Part shown: piece by piece, positions 54,601 to 63,813 of the stretch
Position numbering within the stretch: position 1 is the first letter of the stretch
Layout of the letters: each line of letters opens with the position of its first letter
Source: Corynebacterium suranareeae
GTDB taxonomy: Bacteria; Actinomycetota; Actinomycetes; Mycobacteriales; Mycobacteriaceae
DNA length: 64,000 nt
Direction: 5' to 3'
Assembly (NCBI RefSeq): GCF_002355155.1
Contig: NZ_AP017369.1
Location: forward strand, 3,472,001-3,536,000
Notes under the pieces: model-generated
Told to the model about the DNA's origin: nothing
What the model saw: only the letters and a program-made list of their open reading frames with translations
Databases searched by the model: none
Position numbers and translations under genes: made by a program

Positions 54601-54985
54601 CGGTGCGGTAGCTGATGTCACCGATGGCGATACCTCTACCGCGTGGACTTCTACCGGCGGCGATGGCATCCTGGTTGACCTTTCCACACCAGCACAGCTG
54701 GACCGCATCATCTTAACCACAGGCTCTGGCTCAGATAGCTCAGTAACCTCCACCGTGAAGATCTACGCATTCCAAGATGCCTCACCGCATTCACTTACTG
54801 ACGGCATCGAAATCGGCACCGTGGATTACTCCGGCCGCAGCTTAAGCCACAGCATCCGCGAATCCTCCAAACTTCCAGGGCAAGTGGAATCAGTGGTGAT
54901 TTTGGTTGATGAGGTTCATTCCTCGAAGGCTGACAGCACCAGTCCACAAATGCAGATCGCCGAAGTACAACTTGTGGGTTGGTAA
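51650..54985 (+). CDS. murJ: Lipid II flippase MurJ/MviN fused to pseudokinase
   Basis: The 1111-residue protein begins with a disordered Pro/Ala-rich N-terminus. The MurJ body (about 80-590, about 14 segments) has MAIATLLSRITGFLRTVMIG, NLITEIVLGAVLTSLVIPVL and RVFYAREEVWTP. A kinase-like domain (about 670-880) lacks recognisable catalytic HRD/DFG. One membrane segment (about 916-940, IAAVVIILVSLVAAGTAFL) leads to an extracellular discoidin-like domain (about 970-1111). In mycobacteria this pseudokinase is phosphorylated by PknB and recruits FhaA to control peptidoglycan synthesis. Start is uncertain between ATG 51650 and GTG 51638. Confidence 0.88.
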   Translation: MNGQQVSSSLSNNSEPSGLRARIVAPAPPAPVPEARKKAVARTDGDRSSLKNSPTAPVAPVTAQREPEPEKHTSDSDVVRSTGSMAIATLLSRITGFLRTVMIGAALSPAIASAFNTANTLPNLITEIVLGAVLTSLVIPVLTRAEKEDADGGSGFFRRLLTLSVTLLGGVTILSIIGAPLLTRMMLSSEGQVNVVMSTAFAYWLLPQVFFYGLFALFMAVLNTREVFKPGAWAPVVNNVITLTVLGVYMVLPARLHPHEHVSVLDPQILFLGIGTTAGVVAQCLIMIPYLRRAGIDMRPLWGIDARLKQFGGMALAIIVYVAISQFGYIITTRIASIADDAAPFIYQQHWMLLQVPYGIIGVTLLTAIMPRLSRNAADGDDRAVVSDLQLGSKLTFIALIPIVVFFTAFGVPIANALFAYGQFDANAANILGWTLSFSAFTLIPYALVLLHLRVFYAREEVWTPTFIIAGITATKVVLSLLAPVLSSSPERVVVLLGAANGFSFITGAVIGAYLLRKKLGLLGMRSLAITSLWALGSAAVGAAAAWALGWAIQAVVGDFLLGTLSSVGYLLYLGVLGVFFIIVTGIVLSRSGLPEVQNLGQALTRIPGMSRFIRPNTKISLDVGEVSEQDFSTQLVAPSEFAATPVPPPMSAGIVRGPRLVPGAPVGDGRFRLLADHGGVQGARFWQAREIATGKEVALVFVDTSGNAPFAPLSSAAAAGIAYEVQRRTKKLASFGSTAVASNIRTEAYRNGCLIVADWVPGSSLSAVAEAGADPRAAAFALAELTETIGIAHSKGIPAGLDNKSRIRINTDGHAVLAFPAILPDASEQRDAKSLASATEMLIDATLAPNDVKAMITQAQDLATAENPDYASLAMAMRTCGLFTEEPTHLVVKKEKTPKPAKRDGFGASDYTAKGMAGIAAVVIILVSLVAAGTAFLTSFFGSTNEQSPLAPVETTTSEAPEPVGPPVYLELDQAREWDEGAGGAVADVTDGDTSTAWTSTGGDGILVDLSTPAQLDRIILTTGSGSDSSVTSTVKIYAFQDASPHSLTDGIEIGTVDYSGRSLSHSIRESSKLPGQVESVVILVDEVHSSKADSTSPQMQIAEVQLVGW

Positions 54986-55021
54986 ATTACGCGATTGTGA
55001 TTGACCCCCATTAAGGTGCGC

Positions 55022-55056
55022 CCGCCCTCAGTTTTTCTAACTGAGGGCGGATTTTT
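55022..55056 (+). terminator. Terminator after murJ
   Basis: CCGCCCTCAGTT pairs perfectly with AACTGAGGGCGG, with a short T-rich loop, and ATTTTT follows. Confidence 0.9.
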
Positions 55057-55241
55057 ACGTTCATCTAAAAGAATCAGCTCAGGGATAATTCCGAAGATTT
55101 CTTTGCACAAACTTCAAAGAATCAAGTTTCCTACCTCCCACCATGATGGGCGCTGACAACTTCCTCGCAGGAAAAACTCAGCCCATACTAAGTCCCATGC
55201 GGGATGTGAGGTGCATCCCTGCACTACACCGGGGGATTTTT

Positions 55242-55832
55242 ATGACACTGCTGTCAAGGCAAAAAGAAGTAAGTGAGATCAGTGATGCTCAACTAGTCAA
55301 ACGTTTCATCTCCGGCGATGCACGTGCATTCTCCACCATCGTTGATCGCCATGAACGCCACATGTTAAAAGCAGCTAAAAGATACAGCCGCAAACCAGAA
55401 GACGCCCAAGACATCCTCCAAGAAGCTCTTTTTAGAGCAAGCCGGAATATGCATCTTTATCGGGCAGAAGCATCACTTGGAACCTGGCTTCACACATTAG
55501 TCCTGAATAGCGGCTTTGATTGGGCCACCCACCGCTGCCAAGTAGAGTTCCCCGTCCTACATGAGCCCGTTATTGATTTGGACAAAGATCCACGCATTGC
55601 CGTAGATCCCTTGGGCTACCTCGATGTTGCCATGACGATTAGAAAAGCCATTGATCAACTCCACCCTGATCAAAGGATCGCCATCATCTTGGTGGACCTT
55701 GGTGGCTACACCGTAGAAGATGTGGCCGAAATCGAAGGAGTGAAAGTAGGCACCGTTAAATCACGCCGAGGGCGCGCACGTAAAGCACTGCGCGCCCTTT
55801 TGCATGCGGATTTCTTCGGCCCTGAAGACTAA
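55242..55832 (+). CDS. sigM: ECF sigma factor SigM
   Basis: The 196-residue ECF sigma factor has region 2 (SDAQLVKRFISGDARAFSTIVDRH, SRKPEDAQDILQEALFRASR) and region 4 (LHPDQRIAIILVDLGGYTVEDVAEIEGVKVGTVKSRRGRA). It directs a disulfide/oxidative stress regulon, consistent with thioredoxin genes next door. The ATG at 55242 follows GGGGGATTTTT; a longer frame starts at 55143. No anti-sigma gene follows, unlike SigM loci in mycobacteria, so it may be controlled at transcription. Confidence 0.9.
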   Translation: MTLLSRQKEVSEISDAQLVKRFISGDARAFSTIVDRHERHMLKAAKRYSRKPEDAQDILQEALFRASRNMHLYRAEASLGTWLHTLVLNSGFDWATHRCQVEFPVLHEPVIDLDKDPRIAVDPLGYLDVAMTIRKAIDQLHPDQRIAIILVDLGGYTVEDVAEIEGVKVGTVKSRRGRARKALRALLHADFFGPED

Positions 55833-55868
55833 CCCATAACTGCGGTGACTGCCGGTTAGAAAGTAACT

Positions 55869-55895
55869 GGAACTTTTTCGGCAGTGTCTGACGTT
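55869..55895 (+). promoter_or_regulatory. SigH-type stress promoter upstream of trxB
   Basis: GGAAC, 19 bases, then GTTG fits the GGAA/GTT pattern of SigH promoters in this group. It lies 78 bases upstream of the trxB start, giving the thioredoxin system its own stress promoter. Confidence 0.55.
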
Positions 55896-55973
55896 GAAAA
55901 CGAAGAGTTCACAACTAGGGTGAATGGTGCACATGAAGCTGCACTTTTAACGTTAACTACTTTGAGGGAAACA

Positions 55974-56927
55974 ATGTCTGAAGAACAATCCGCCGTAGCA
56001 CCAAAGATTCATGATGTCGCGATCATCGGTTCCGGCCCAGCTGGCTACACCGCAGCGGTATATGCAGCCCGCGCCGATCTCAACCCCATCATGTTCGAGG
56101 GCTATGAATACGGCGGATCTTTGATGACCACCACGGATGTGGAAAACTTCCCAGGCTTTGAAAAAGGCATCCTGGGCCCAGAACTCATGGAAAACATGCG
56201 CGCACAGGCCGAGCGTTTCGGCACCGACATGCACATGGAGTTGGTTGATCGCGTTGACCTCACCGGAGACATCAAAAAGCTGTGGGTTGGCGATGATGAA
56301 TACCACGCACGCGCTGTCATTTTGTCCATGGGTTCTGCACCTCGCTACTTAGGTGTCAAGGGCGAGCAGGAACTTCTTGGCCGTGGTGTATCTGCATGTG
56401 CAACCTGCGACGGTTTCTTCTTCCGCGATCAAGATATCGCTGTTATCGGTGGTGGCGATTCCGCCATGGAAGAAGCCACCTTCCTCACCAAGTTCGCCCG
56501 CAGTGTCACTATCGTGCACCGCCGCGAAGAGTTCCGTGCCAGCGCCATCATGCTGGAGCGTGCGCAGCAAAACGAGAAGATCCGCTTTGTCACCAACAAG
56601 ACCGTGGAAGAAGTCATTGAAACCGACGGCAAAGTCAGCGGCTTGAAGCTCAATGACACCGTCACCGGCGAAGACTCTGTACTCGATGTCACCGCGATGT
56701 TCGTTGCCATTGGCCACGACCCACGTTCGGAAATCCTCAAGGGCCAAGTTGAGGTAGATCCTGCCAACTACGTTTTAGTTCAGGAACCTTCCACCCGCAC
56801 CAACCTCAGCGGCGTCTTCGCTGCAGGCGACCTGGTGGATAGCCACTACCAGCAGGCCATCACCGCAGCAGGATCCGGTTGCCGCGCAGCTATCGACGCA
56901 GAGCATTACCTAGCTTCTCTGGCCTAA
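55974..56927 (+). CDS. trxB: Thioredoxin reductase
   Basis: The 317-residue flavoprotein has an FAD motif [20 protein letters not shown], the redox CATCDG (CxxC), an NADPH motif [15 protein letters not shown] and a C-terminal FAD motif [21 protein letters not shown]. It reduces thioredoxin with NADPH. The ATG at 55974 follows GAGGGAAACA; the frame is open to 55884 but lacks homology there. Confidence 0.95.
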   Translation: MSEEQSAVAPKIHDVAIIGSGPAGYTAAVYAARADLNPIMFEGYEYGGSLMTTTDVENFPGFEKGILGPELMENMRAQAERFGTDMHMELVDRVDLTGDIKKLWVGDDEYHARAVILSMGSAPRYLGVKGEQELLGRGVSACATCDGFFFRDQDIAVIGGGDSAMEEATFLTKFARSVTIVHRREEFRASAIMLERAQQNEKIRFVTNKTVEEVIETDGKVSGLKLNDTVTGEDSVLDVTAMFVAIGHDPRSEILKGQVEVDPANYVLVQEPSTRTNLSGVFAAGDLVDSHYQQAITAAGSGCRAAIDAEHYLASLA

Positions 56928-57016
56928 TTCACAGTTAGCCTTTATTCAAACCATGTACCAATGAATGTCGGGATTTCTTTTGAAGTCCCGTCATTTATTA
57001 ATTTAGGAGAAAATTC

Positions 57017-57340
57017 ATGAGCAACGTTGTTGCAGTAACTGAGCAAACCTTCAAGTCCACCGTCATCGATTCCGACAAACCAGTCATCGTTGATTTCTGG
57101 GCAGAGTGGTGCGGACCGTGCAAGAAGCTCAGCCCCATCATTGAAGAAATCGCCGGCGAATATGGCGACAAGGCAGTTGTCGCTAGCGTTGATGTCGATG
57201 CAGAGCGTACCTTGGGCGCAATGTTCCAGATCATGTCCATCCCATCTGTGCTCATTTTCAAAAATGGTGAGAAAGTTGAAGAATTTGTCGGCTTACGCCC
57301 CAAGGGTGAAATTGTGGAAAAGCTAGAAAAGCACCTCTAA
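57017..57340 (+). CDS. trxC: Thioredoxin
   Basis: The 107-residue thioredoxin has the active site FWAEWCGPCKKLSP and the cis-Pro in MSIPSVLIF. It carries electrons from TrxB to disulfides. It starts 89 bases after trxB with TTAGGAGAAAATTC; a weak GGGAtttC/GaagTCCC hairpin at 56973-56994 lies in the gap and may tune expression. Confidence 0.95.
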   Translation: MSNVVAVTEQTFKSTVIDSDKPVIVDFWAEWCGPCKKLSPIIEEIAGEYGDKAVVASVDVDAERTLGAMFQIMSIPSVLIFKNGEKVEEFVGLRPKGEIVEKLEKHL

Positions 57341-57445
57341 CTGGTATTCTTACTGCAGTTACTTGGATGAACTTTATCCATTGTGAATTTTCCCCAAACA
57401 CCCCCAAATTTCGGGGTTTTGAAGATGAATAACGGAAGGAGCAGG

Positions 57446-58636
57446 GTGTCTAAAGTCCTGAGAGTTGGCGATCGCAGCCCGCGCGTAGCTGAAGTGCGCA
57501 CTACGCTCGCTCGCCTCGGCGTGATTGAAGGCTATTCCCGGGAAATGTCCGCCAAGACAGAATCCCAGAAGTTCCACGAAGAAGAGACGCTTTTCGACGA
57601 AGAACTCAGCCTCAGCATTAAATCATTCCAGCAAGCTCGAGGTGTCGTACCTTCCGGGCTTATCGACGACCTCACCCTGCGCGTAATCCGCGAAGCCTCC
57701 TACACTCTCGGAACACGTGTCCTGGCCTACCAGCCGGGCAACCAACTTGTTGGCGACGACGTCGTAGAGATCCAATCACACCTCCAAGAGCTGGGTTTCT
57801 ACGCTGATCGCGTGGACGGTCACTTCGGCGAGTTAACGCACAAAGCCGTGATGAACTACCAGCTGAATTACGGCATGCAAGCAGATGGCATCTGCGGCCC
57901 AGACACCATCCGTGCACTGTCCCGGTTAGGTCTACGCATCAAGGGTGGATCAGCTCAAGCCATCCGTGAACGCGAACGCATGCGCAACGCAGGACCGCGC
58001 CTTGCCGGTAAACGTGTGGTGATTGATCCAGCACTCGGCGGCCCCAACAAGGGACAGATCGTCAAAGGCCCTTACGGTGACATCTCTGAGGAAGAAATTC
58101 TTTGGGATCTAGCCACCCGCCTCGAAGGTCGCATGATCGCAGCAGGAATGGAAACCATCCTGTCACGCCCTCACATGGATGATCCCAGCAGTCGCGACCG
58201 GGCCTCCATCGCCAATGCTTTCAGCGCCGACCTCATGTTAAGCCTGCACTGTGATTCCTACCCGAATGACAAAGCCAACGGTGTGGCCAGTTTCTACTTC
58301 GGTTCAGAAAACGGCACCAACTCACTCACCGGTGAAACACTGTCGGCATATATCCAAAAGGAAATCGTCGCCCGCACCCCCTTAAACAACTGTGGCAGCC
58401 ACGCCCGAACATGGGAAATGCTGCGTCTGACCCGCATGCCGATGGTGGAAATTGTCACCGGCTACCTCACCAACCCCGATGATGTCGCCGTGCTTACCGA
58501 CCCTAAAATGCGTGATCGCATCGCCGAAGCCATCGTGGTCGCCGTCAAGCGTCTCTACCTTCTCGATGAGGAAGCCCAACCCAAGACCGGCACCTTCAAA
58601 TTCGACGAGCTTCTACGTTCCGAGCAAACCGGTTAA
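57446..58636 (+). CDS. cwlM: N-acetylmuramoyl-L-alanine amidase-like CwlM
   Basis: The 396-residue protein has two peptidoglycan-binding repeats (about 1-75: LRVGDRSPRVAEVRTTLARLG; about 90-165: GDDVVEIQSHLQELGFYADR) and an Amidase_3 domain (about 185-385: VVIDPALGGP, MLSLHCDSYPN, LRLTRMPMVEIVTGYLTNPDD). The first metal ligand of true amidases (DPGHGG) is replaced by DPALGG, so hydrolytic activity may be lost, as in mycobacterial CwlM, which regulates MurA. The GTG at 57446 follows AAGGAG; it was preferred to an ATG at 57425. Confidence 0.88.
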   Translation: MSKVLRVGDRSPRVAEVRTTLARLGVIEGYSREMSAKTESQKFHEEETLFDEELSLSIKSFQQARGVVPSGLIDDLTLRVIREASYTLGTRVLAYQPGNQLVGDDVVEIQSHLQELGFYADRVDGHFGELTHKAVMNYQLNYGMQADGICGPDTIRALSRLGLRIKGGSAQAIRERERMRNAGPRLAGKRVVIDPALGGPNKGQIVKGPYGDISEEEILWDLATRLEGRMIAAGMETILSRPHMDDPSSRDRASIANAFSADLMLSLHCDSYPNDKANGVASFYFGSENGTNSLTGETLSAYIQKEIVARTPLNNCGSHARTWEMLRLTRMPMVEIVTGYLTNPDDVAVLTDPKMRDRIAEAIVVAVKRLYLLDEEAQPKTGTFKFDELLRSEQTG

Positions 58637-58674
58637 CCAGAACGCCATCGTAGGTTACTGAGAGCATCTGATTA

Positions 58675-58925
58675 CTCCGACCAAACATAGATGACAAGAT
58701 TTTCGATTTTCACGAATCTTTGTCATCCCTGTCCGGTTTGAGGCGAGATAAACCAAACATATGTGTCAAGATTTTGAGTTTTCTGGTTTTCTTGGCACCC
58801 ATGTTTGGCCTGGCGTGGGTGGTCGAAATTTTGGCGGCTAACCTCCCGAAATGCGAGGCTCCAGAATCGTTTCTGACGGCTTTTCAAGGCCCTACCTACA
58901 CCAAGGATCATCGCAGATTTTGGAC
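58675..58925. repeat. Structured intergenic repeat, inverted copy E
   Basis: Two long hairpins (58690-58705 with 58713-58727, and 58753-58770 with 58791-58808, stem CCAAACATATGTGTCAAG) precede a segment at 58833-58891. That segment's reverse complement matches the conserved module core of copies A and B (GGCCTTGAAAA...TTCTGG...). The order module-then-hairpins is preserved when read on the reverse strand. Confidence 0.7.
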
Positions 58926-58967
58926 GCCTTAAAAACGCTCTAAGTGTGCCGCCAACTTAAGGGCGAT

Positions 58968-59125
58968 TTCTTAAGTTCGATACCGCACTTCCGATACCTC
59001 ACGCTCAATTTCTTAATACCGATTTCAGTGCGATTTCCACTTAAAACCGACTGGTATTGAATGTGCGAAATTGAGGATAAGGAATTGGAAACGCGAAATC
59101 GAAGTTAAGGTATCGAAGTTAAGGT
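58968..59125. repeat. Long imperfect hairpin beside copy E
   Basis: TTAAGTTCGATACC at 58971 pairs with GGTATCGAAGTTAA at 59109, CTCAATTTC at 59004 with GAAATTGAG at 59067, and AATACC with GGTATT inside. Together they form one nested hairpin of about 150 bases between cwlM and the GNAT gene. Confidence 0.6.
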
Positions 59126-59140
59126 AGGGGACGGCCTTGG

Positions 59141-59770
59141 TTAGTAGGCTCCCATTTCCGCCAGTAGCCGTTGGGCATCCTTCGCGGTTAAAAGCACCGT
59201 TGCAGGTGGCAGTTCCATCCGCAGACGGGGCAATACGGGATGGTCGGCGACGATTTCAAAACCTGCAGATTGCAAAGCGTCAACATCAATAAGGCCGATG
59301 TCTAAACGTTTTGCCACGATCTCATCTGTTTCAGAATTAGCTGTGCTGTCGGTGCGATAGCCAAAGGCCTCGACGGCTGGATAATCGAGGCGGATTAGTT
59401 CCATGAGGGAGGCGTCGAGAAGCGCCGATTCCATGCCCGTGCCCCGGAAAACCTCGTCGATGAACAGACTGCTGATGATCGCGGCGTCAGAGGATATCGG
59501 TGCCGTAGGCAGCGCTTTCGCACCTGGGGCGGCATCGCGGTCGCAGAAAATAACTGACGCCAGCGCCGGAGTCCCGTTGCGGTAACCAATGTTAAAACCG
59601 CAGGATTGGGACTCCAACAAAGTGGTGGACAGCCACGCTTCCTTCTCAAACACCGGATCCGCCTTCATGGCAACCTCCGGGGCAAGCTCCCAAAACACCG
59701 ACTTACGAGCCTGCGGGTGCAGGAAATCTAGGTGTTCCTGCACGATGGGGAAAAGTGAAGCCTGCAGCAT
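59141..59770 (-). CDS. GNAT-like acetyltransferase next to parB
   Basis: A 209-residue protein with a GNAT core: ISSLFIDEVFRGTGMESALLDASL, where RGTGME corresponds to the acetyl-CoA loop, then LDYPAVEAFGYRTD. A gene of this type is conserved downstream of parB in corynebacteria and mycobacteria (Rv3916c type). Substrate unknown. Its stop-to-start distance to parB is 15 bases, so it is in the parAB operon. Confidence 0.75.
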   Translation of the reverse strand: MLQASLFPIVQEHLDFLHPQARKSVFWELAPEVAMKADPVFEKEAWLSTTLLESQSCGFNIGYRNGTPALASVIFCDRDAAPGAKALPTAPISSDAAIISSLFIDEVFRGTGMESALLDASLMELIRLDYPAVEAFGYRTDSTANSETDEIVAKRLDIGLIDVDALQSAGFEIVADHPVLPRLRMELPPATVLLTAKDAQRLLAEMGAY

Positions 59771-59785
59771 GGCACCAAACCCAGA

Positions 59786-60913
59786 TTAACGACCCTGGAT
59801 CAAGGACATAATGCGCTCGAAATCATCCTTGTCGCCGAATTCCACCACGAGCTTACCCTTCTTCTTACCCATCATCACAGAAACCTTGGTGTCCAAATTA
59901 TCCGCCAAAGATTCCGCTGCACGAGTAAACACCTCAGGAGTTTCAGCCTTTTCGCGGGGCTTTTTCTCCTCTGGCTGATCGCCACGGTTGTGCAGCAGCA
60001 CCAATTCCTCCGTAGCACGCACGGATAGGCCTTCAGCGATAATGCGCGTAGCCAGGCTATCTTGAGCTTCTTCACCAGCTTTAAGGCCCAGCAATGCTCT
60101 TGCATGGCCGGCTGACAACACTCCAGCCGCCACCTTGGTCTGCACATTCACTGGAAGACCAAGCAAACGAATCATATTGGTGATCACCGGACGGGAACGG
60201 CCCAACTTATCGGCCAACTCTGCTTGGGTCACACCAAATTCTTCTAGCAGCTGCTGATACGCAGCGGCTTCTTCCAAAGGATTCAGCTGCACCCTGTGGA
60301 TGTTTTCCAGCAGGGCGTCGCGCAGCATCGCGCCATCTTCGGTCTCTCTGACAATTGCCGGAATGACCTCAAGGCCAGCACGCTTGGATGCACGCCAACG
60401 ACGTTCACCCATGATGAGCTCAAAGCCCTCATCGGCTCTGCGCACCACGATTGGCTGCATGAGACCGAACTCAGTAATTGAGTGCACCAACTCATCCAGC
60501 GCCTGTGGATCAAACTCATGGCGAGGCTGCTGTGGATTAGGGCGAATCTGCTCAACGGGAATCTCTTGGTAGGAGGCGCCGAAATCAGTTGTCTGTGCTG
60601 GTTCTTTAGTGACCTCCGGGGTAGTGACCTCCGGGGTAGTGGCCTTGTCAGCGCTCTTGTCTACCTCAGTGGCAGCAGGCTTAGCTTCTTGTTTAGGCGC
60701 CTGGCGTTCTGGAGCAGCTGGCTTAGGTGGCACACTGGTCTTCGTTGAGATGTTGCGAGCACCAACCGTGCCGCCAAGAATAATATCAGCCGCACCGCCG
60801 CCAAGACCTGGGGAATTACTTGGTCCTGAGGGAATAAGTGCGGCCAGACCGCGCCCCAGACCGCCCTTACGCTTTTCCGTCTGGGACTTGTCGGAACCCT
60901 TGTTCTGAGCCAT
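59786..60913 (-). CDS. parB: Chromosome partitioning protein ParB
   Basis: The 375-residue protein starts with the ParA-activating segment [13 protein letters not shown], followed by a Pro/Ala/Thr-rich linker containing a repeated [11 protein letters not shown], the CTP-binding ParB domain with [14 protein letters not shown] and [10 protein letters not shown], the helix-turn-helix [23 protein letters not shown], and the C-terminal dimer domain. It binds the parS sites at 14.1 and 15.5 kb and spreads. Start could also be GTG at 60928. Confidence 0.94.
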   Translation of the reverse strand: MAQNKGSDKSQTEKRKGGLGRGLAALIPSGPSNSPGLGGGAADIILGGTVGARNISTKTSVPPKPAAPERQAPKQEAKPAATEVDKSADKATTPEVTTPEVTKEPAQTTDFGASYQEIPVEQIRPNPQQPRHEFDPQALDELVHSITEFGLMQPIVVRRADEGFELIMGERRWRASKRAGLEVIPAIVRETEDGAMLRDALLENIHRVQLNPLEEAAAYQQLLEEFGVTQAELADKLGRSRPVITNMIRLLGLPVNVQTKVAAGVLSAGHARALLGLKAGEEAQDSLATRIIAEGLSVRATEELVLLHNRGDQPEEKKPREKAETPEVFTRAAESLADNLDTKVSVMMGKKKGKLVVEFGDKDDFERIMSLIQGR

Positions 60914-60972
60914 CGCTCTTAGACGCACCTTTCGTACAGCACAACAATTAACGTATTCAAAGAAGTTTACTG

Positions 60973-61896
60973 CTATTTAGCAGGTTTTAGGCCGATCGGA
61001 CCGGATTCTTCACTAGGTAAGAAATCCCCACGAGTGGCAAGCTCTTTTGCAGCATCCAAATAAGCCATCGCACCCCGAGAGCCCGGATCATATTCAATAA
61101 CAGTCTGGCCATAGCCTGGAGCCTCAGAGACCTTGACGGAACGTGGGATTTTGTTCTTCAACACCACGTCACCAAAGTGATCGTTGACCTCGGTGGCTAC
61201 CTGTTCTGCCAAGTTGGTACGGGCATCGTACATGGTTAACAAAATGGCAGAAATATGCAGCTGGCGGTTAAGGTGCTGGCGCAACATGGTGATGTTGTTG
61301 AGCAGCTGACCCACACCTTCCAGTGCGTAGTATTCACACTGAATAGGGATCAACACTTCATTCACGGCGGTCATCGCATTGATGGTCAACAGACCCAACG
61401 ATGGTGGGCAGTCAATGATCATGTAATCAAAATCGTGCTTGTCAATGAACTCACGGCCCAAGGCATCTGCCAAGCGGTACTCGCGGCGCACCAAACTGAC
61501 CAACTCAATTTCTGCACCAGCAAGATCTAACGTTGCAGGAATGCAGAATAGGTTTTCATGTGCCGTGGACGGCTGCATGGCTTCTTCTGCGGTGCATTCA
61601 CCGATCAACAGTTCATAAGACGATAAGGTGCCAGAACGGTGCTCAACGCCCAAAGCTGTCGACGCATTTCCCTGTGGATCCAAATCCACAACCAAAACTT
61701 TCAGCCCATGAATTGCCAAAGACGCAGCCAAATTCACCGTCGACGTGGTCTTACCAACGCCACCTTTTTGGTTCGCGATAGTAATCAGACGTGGTTCTTG
61801 AGGTTTCGGCAACGTCAGGGAATTGGGTGTCATCACCTGAGCTGCGCGACGCGCTGCCGCAGCAATTGGTGTGTCTTCCCAAGTAGTGTCTTCCAT
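60973..61896 (-). CDS. parA: Chromosome partitioning ATPase ParA
   Basis: The 307-residue protein has the deviant Walker [28 protein letters not shown] and [17 protein letters not shown]. It binds DNA non-specifically as an ATP dimer and moves the ParB-parS complex. It precedes parB by 59 bases. The ATG at 61894-61896 is preferred; a TTG 9 bases upstream, nearer to AGGGA, is possible. Confidence 0.94.
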   Translation of the reverse strand: MEDTTWEDTPIAAAARRAAQVMTPNSLTLPKPQEPRLITIANQKGGVGKTTSTVNLAASLAIHGLKVLVVDLDPQGNASTALGVEHRSGTLSSYELLIGECTAEEAMQPSTAHENLFCIPATLDLAGAEIELVSLVRREYRLADALGREFIDKHDFDYMIIDCPPSLGLLTINAMTAVNEVLIPIQCEYYALEGVGQLLNNITMLRQHLNRQLHISAILLTMYDARTNLAEQVATEVNDHFGDVVLKNKIPRSVKVSEAPGYGQTVIEYDPGSRGAMAYLDAAKELATRGDFLPSEESGPIGLKPAK

Positions 61897-62001
61897 CGAC
61901 GTCAACCATCCCTATCTTTCTGTGCATAAGAAGTGCTCATACACACGCCATCGATTCCACATTAGTGCTTAATGCTGTACCCATTCCACCACAGTGGAAG
62001 G

Positions 62002-62631
62002 TTACTTTTCTCTACGGATTGAAATAAGTGTCGTGGGCTCAGCCAGCAGCTTTTCACCCACTGTATAAACCTTAATATCGGCGCCACCAGCCTTGCGGAT
62101 CTGCTGGGCATCACGCTCAATTTCTTCCTCCACGCTGGAGCCTTTCATAGCCACCATGCGTCCACCAATCTTCACCAACGGTAAAGACCAGGCGGCAAGT
62201 TTGCCCAACGGTGCCACAGCACGAGAGGTCACAACATCAACCTGCCCGACCTGCTTGCGCACAACTTTTTCCTCAGCGCGACCACGAATGACAGTTACAT
62301 TATCTAGTTGCAGAGCCTCTTTGACCTCATTGAGATACACCGAACGCTTCAGCAACGGCTCAATGAGTGTGATGGAAAGATCTGGACGTGCAATAGCAAG
62401 AGGAATACCAGGTAGTCCTGCACCAGAACCAATATCTGCGACTGAAATACCTTCATCCATGGCTTCGCCAATGACACCGCAGTTAAGAATATGGCGATCC
62501 CACAGACGCGGAACTTCACGTGGGCCAATGAATCCACGAACAGATCCATCAGTTGCCAGAGACTCATGATATGCAATGGCTTTCTCGAGGTTGTCCCCGA
62601 AAATTTCAGCGGCTGCTGGTGGCGTAGTCAT
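62002..62631 (-). CDS. rsmG: 16S rRNA (guanine527-N7)-methyltransferase
   Basis: The 209-residue enzyme has VADIGSGAGLPGIPLAIARP (SAM site), LLKRSVYLNEV and VTSRAVAPLGKLAAWSLPL, matching GidB/RsmG. It methylates G527 of 16S rRNA. A terminator separates it from yidC upstream, and no jag (R3H/KH) gene is present between them, unlike many bacteria. Confidence 0.93.
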   Translation of the reverse strand: MTTPPAAAEIFGDNLEKAIAYHESLATDGSVRGFIGPREVPRLWDRHILNCGVIGEAMDEGISVADIGSGAGLPGIPLAIARPDLSITLIEPLLKRSVYLNEVKEALQLDNVTVIRGRAEEKVVRKQVGQVDVVTSRAVAPLGKLAAWSLPLVKIGGRMVAMKGSSVEEEIERDAQQIRKAGGADIKVYTVGEKLLAEPTTLISIRREK

Positions 62632-62745
62632 GAAAAAAGTCCCCTTCGGACACGTAATTAAAGCGGTACAACACTTAACTATAACGACTCAACGCGCAAT
62701 GCTTGAGTGTTGGCTGCCGAATGGTGGTTTTTAGCGTCGAAAAGC

Positions 62746-62785
62746 AATAAAAAACCGCCACCCCGTAGGTGCGCGGGATAGCGGT
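62746..62785 (-). terminator. Terminator after yidC
   Basis: On the reverse strand AACCGCtatccCGCGC... pairs with ...GGGGTGGCGGTT and is followed by TTTTTATT. One of the GTCGAAAAGC motif copies sits directly beside it. Confidence 0.75.
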
Positions 62786-62805
62786 TGTTGGTGAAAGAAG
62801 GCGTT

Positions 62806-63759
62806 TTACTTCTTCCGCTTTTTTGTGTTTTGCGGCTTGACGCCAGGCTTTGGAGCGGTGGTGCGCTTTGCTGCGCGCTTTGCTTCCTCCTCGGCTTCTT
62901 CTTCGGCATCCATCTTGCTGAAAATGTAGCGCTGCTGGAAGAAGGTCCACACGTTGTTCGACATCATGTACACAAGCAAACCGATGGTCCAGATAAAGCC
63001 GGTGAACAAAATGGTAGCTGGCATGAACCACAGCATCATCTTGTTCATCATCTGCATCTGCATAGCCATCTGATCGCTTGACGCTGCCTGCTGCTTGCCA
63101 GCTGCCTTGCGGGCTTCCTGACGGTTGACAGACAAACGCGCGTTCATGTGGGTTGCTACAACAATGATCAAAATCATTGGGGCTGCAACAAGTGCGATGT
63201 TAAGGCGGGAGACATCCAGACCTAAGAAAGCGTCGAATGCATCAGCTGGCATGGTGATGTAGGACGACAGCGGTGCACCGAAAAGATCAGCGCGCAGGAA
63301 GGACTGAACCTCATCAACACCGAAGATGTAGTTAGCGGTGTTGGCGTTTTCTTCCACCGTCATGCCCAGCTGGCCGACACCTTCACCGGTACGGTTGAAG
63401 GAACGCAGCACGTGGAACAGGCCCAGGAACACCGGGATCTGCACCAGCATTGGCAAACAGCCGGCAATGGGGTTAACGCCCACTTCCTTTTGGAGTTTGC
63501 GAGTCTCCTCCATCATCTTCTGCTGGTCATTTTTGTACTTCTCGCGAATGGCCTGCATTTTTGGAGCCATGTCTTGCATTTTGCGCTGGGAACGCATCGT
63601 GTTGACCATTGGCTTGACCAAGACTATACGCACGGTGAAGGTCAAGAACATGATCGACAAGGCCCAGGTGATTCCGGAGTCTGGGCTCAACACAAAGCTA
63701 AACGCTTTGTGCCAGAACCACAGAATGGCCGAAATTGGCCAATAAATAAAATTGAGCAC
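62806..63759 (-). CDS. yidC: Membrane protein insertase YidC/OxaA
   Basis: The 317-residue protein has the YidC core: KPMVNTMRSQRKMQDMAPKMQAIREKY, NPIAGCLPMLVQIPVFLGLF and IGLLVYMMSNNVWTFFQQRYI, with five segments and a basic C-terminal tail (KRAAKRTTAPKPGVK). It inserts membrane proteins alone or with Sec. GTG start with AAGGAG upstream. Confidence 0.93.
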   Translation of the reverse strand: MLNFIYWPISAILWFWHKAFSFVLSPDSGITWALSIMFLTFTVRIVLVKPMVNTMRSQRKMQDMAPKMQAIREKYKNDQQKMMEETRKLQKEVGVNPIAGCLPMLVQIPVFLGLFHVLRSFNRTGEGVGQLGMTVEENANTANYIFGVDEVQSFLRADLFGAPLSSYITMPADAFDAFLGLDVSRLNIALVAAPMILIIVVATHMNARLSVNRQEARKAAGKQQAASSDQMAMQMQMMNKMMLWFMPATILFTGFIWTIGLLVYMMSNNVWTFFQQRYIFSKMDAEEEAEEEAKRAAKRTTAPKPGVKPQNTKKRKK

Positions 63760-63813
63760 TGTGAGTCGAAACTCCTTGGGATTAATTGGGACTATGTACT
63801 TTTATCAGGATTT

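Noticed and set aside
15438..57668. The GCTTTTCGACG motif as a polar KOPS-like guide
   Set aside because: Exact copies are split 7 to 7 between strands, so there is no polarity in this replichore arm.
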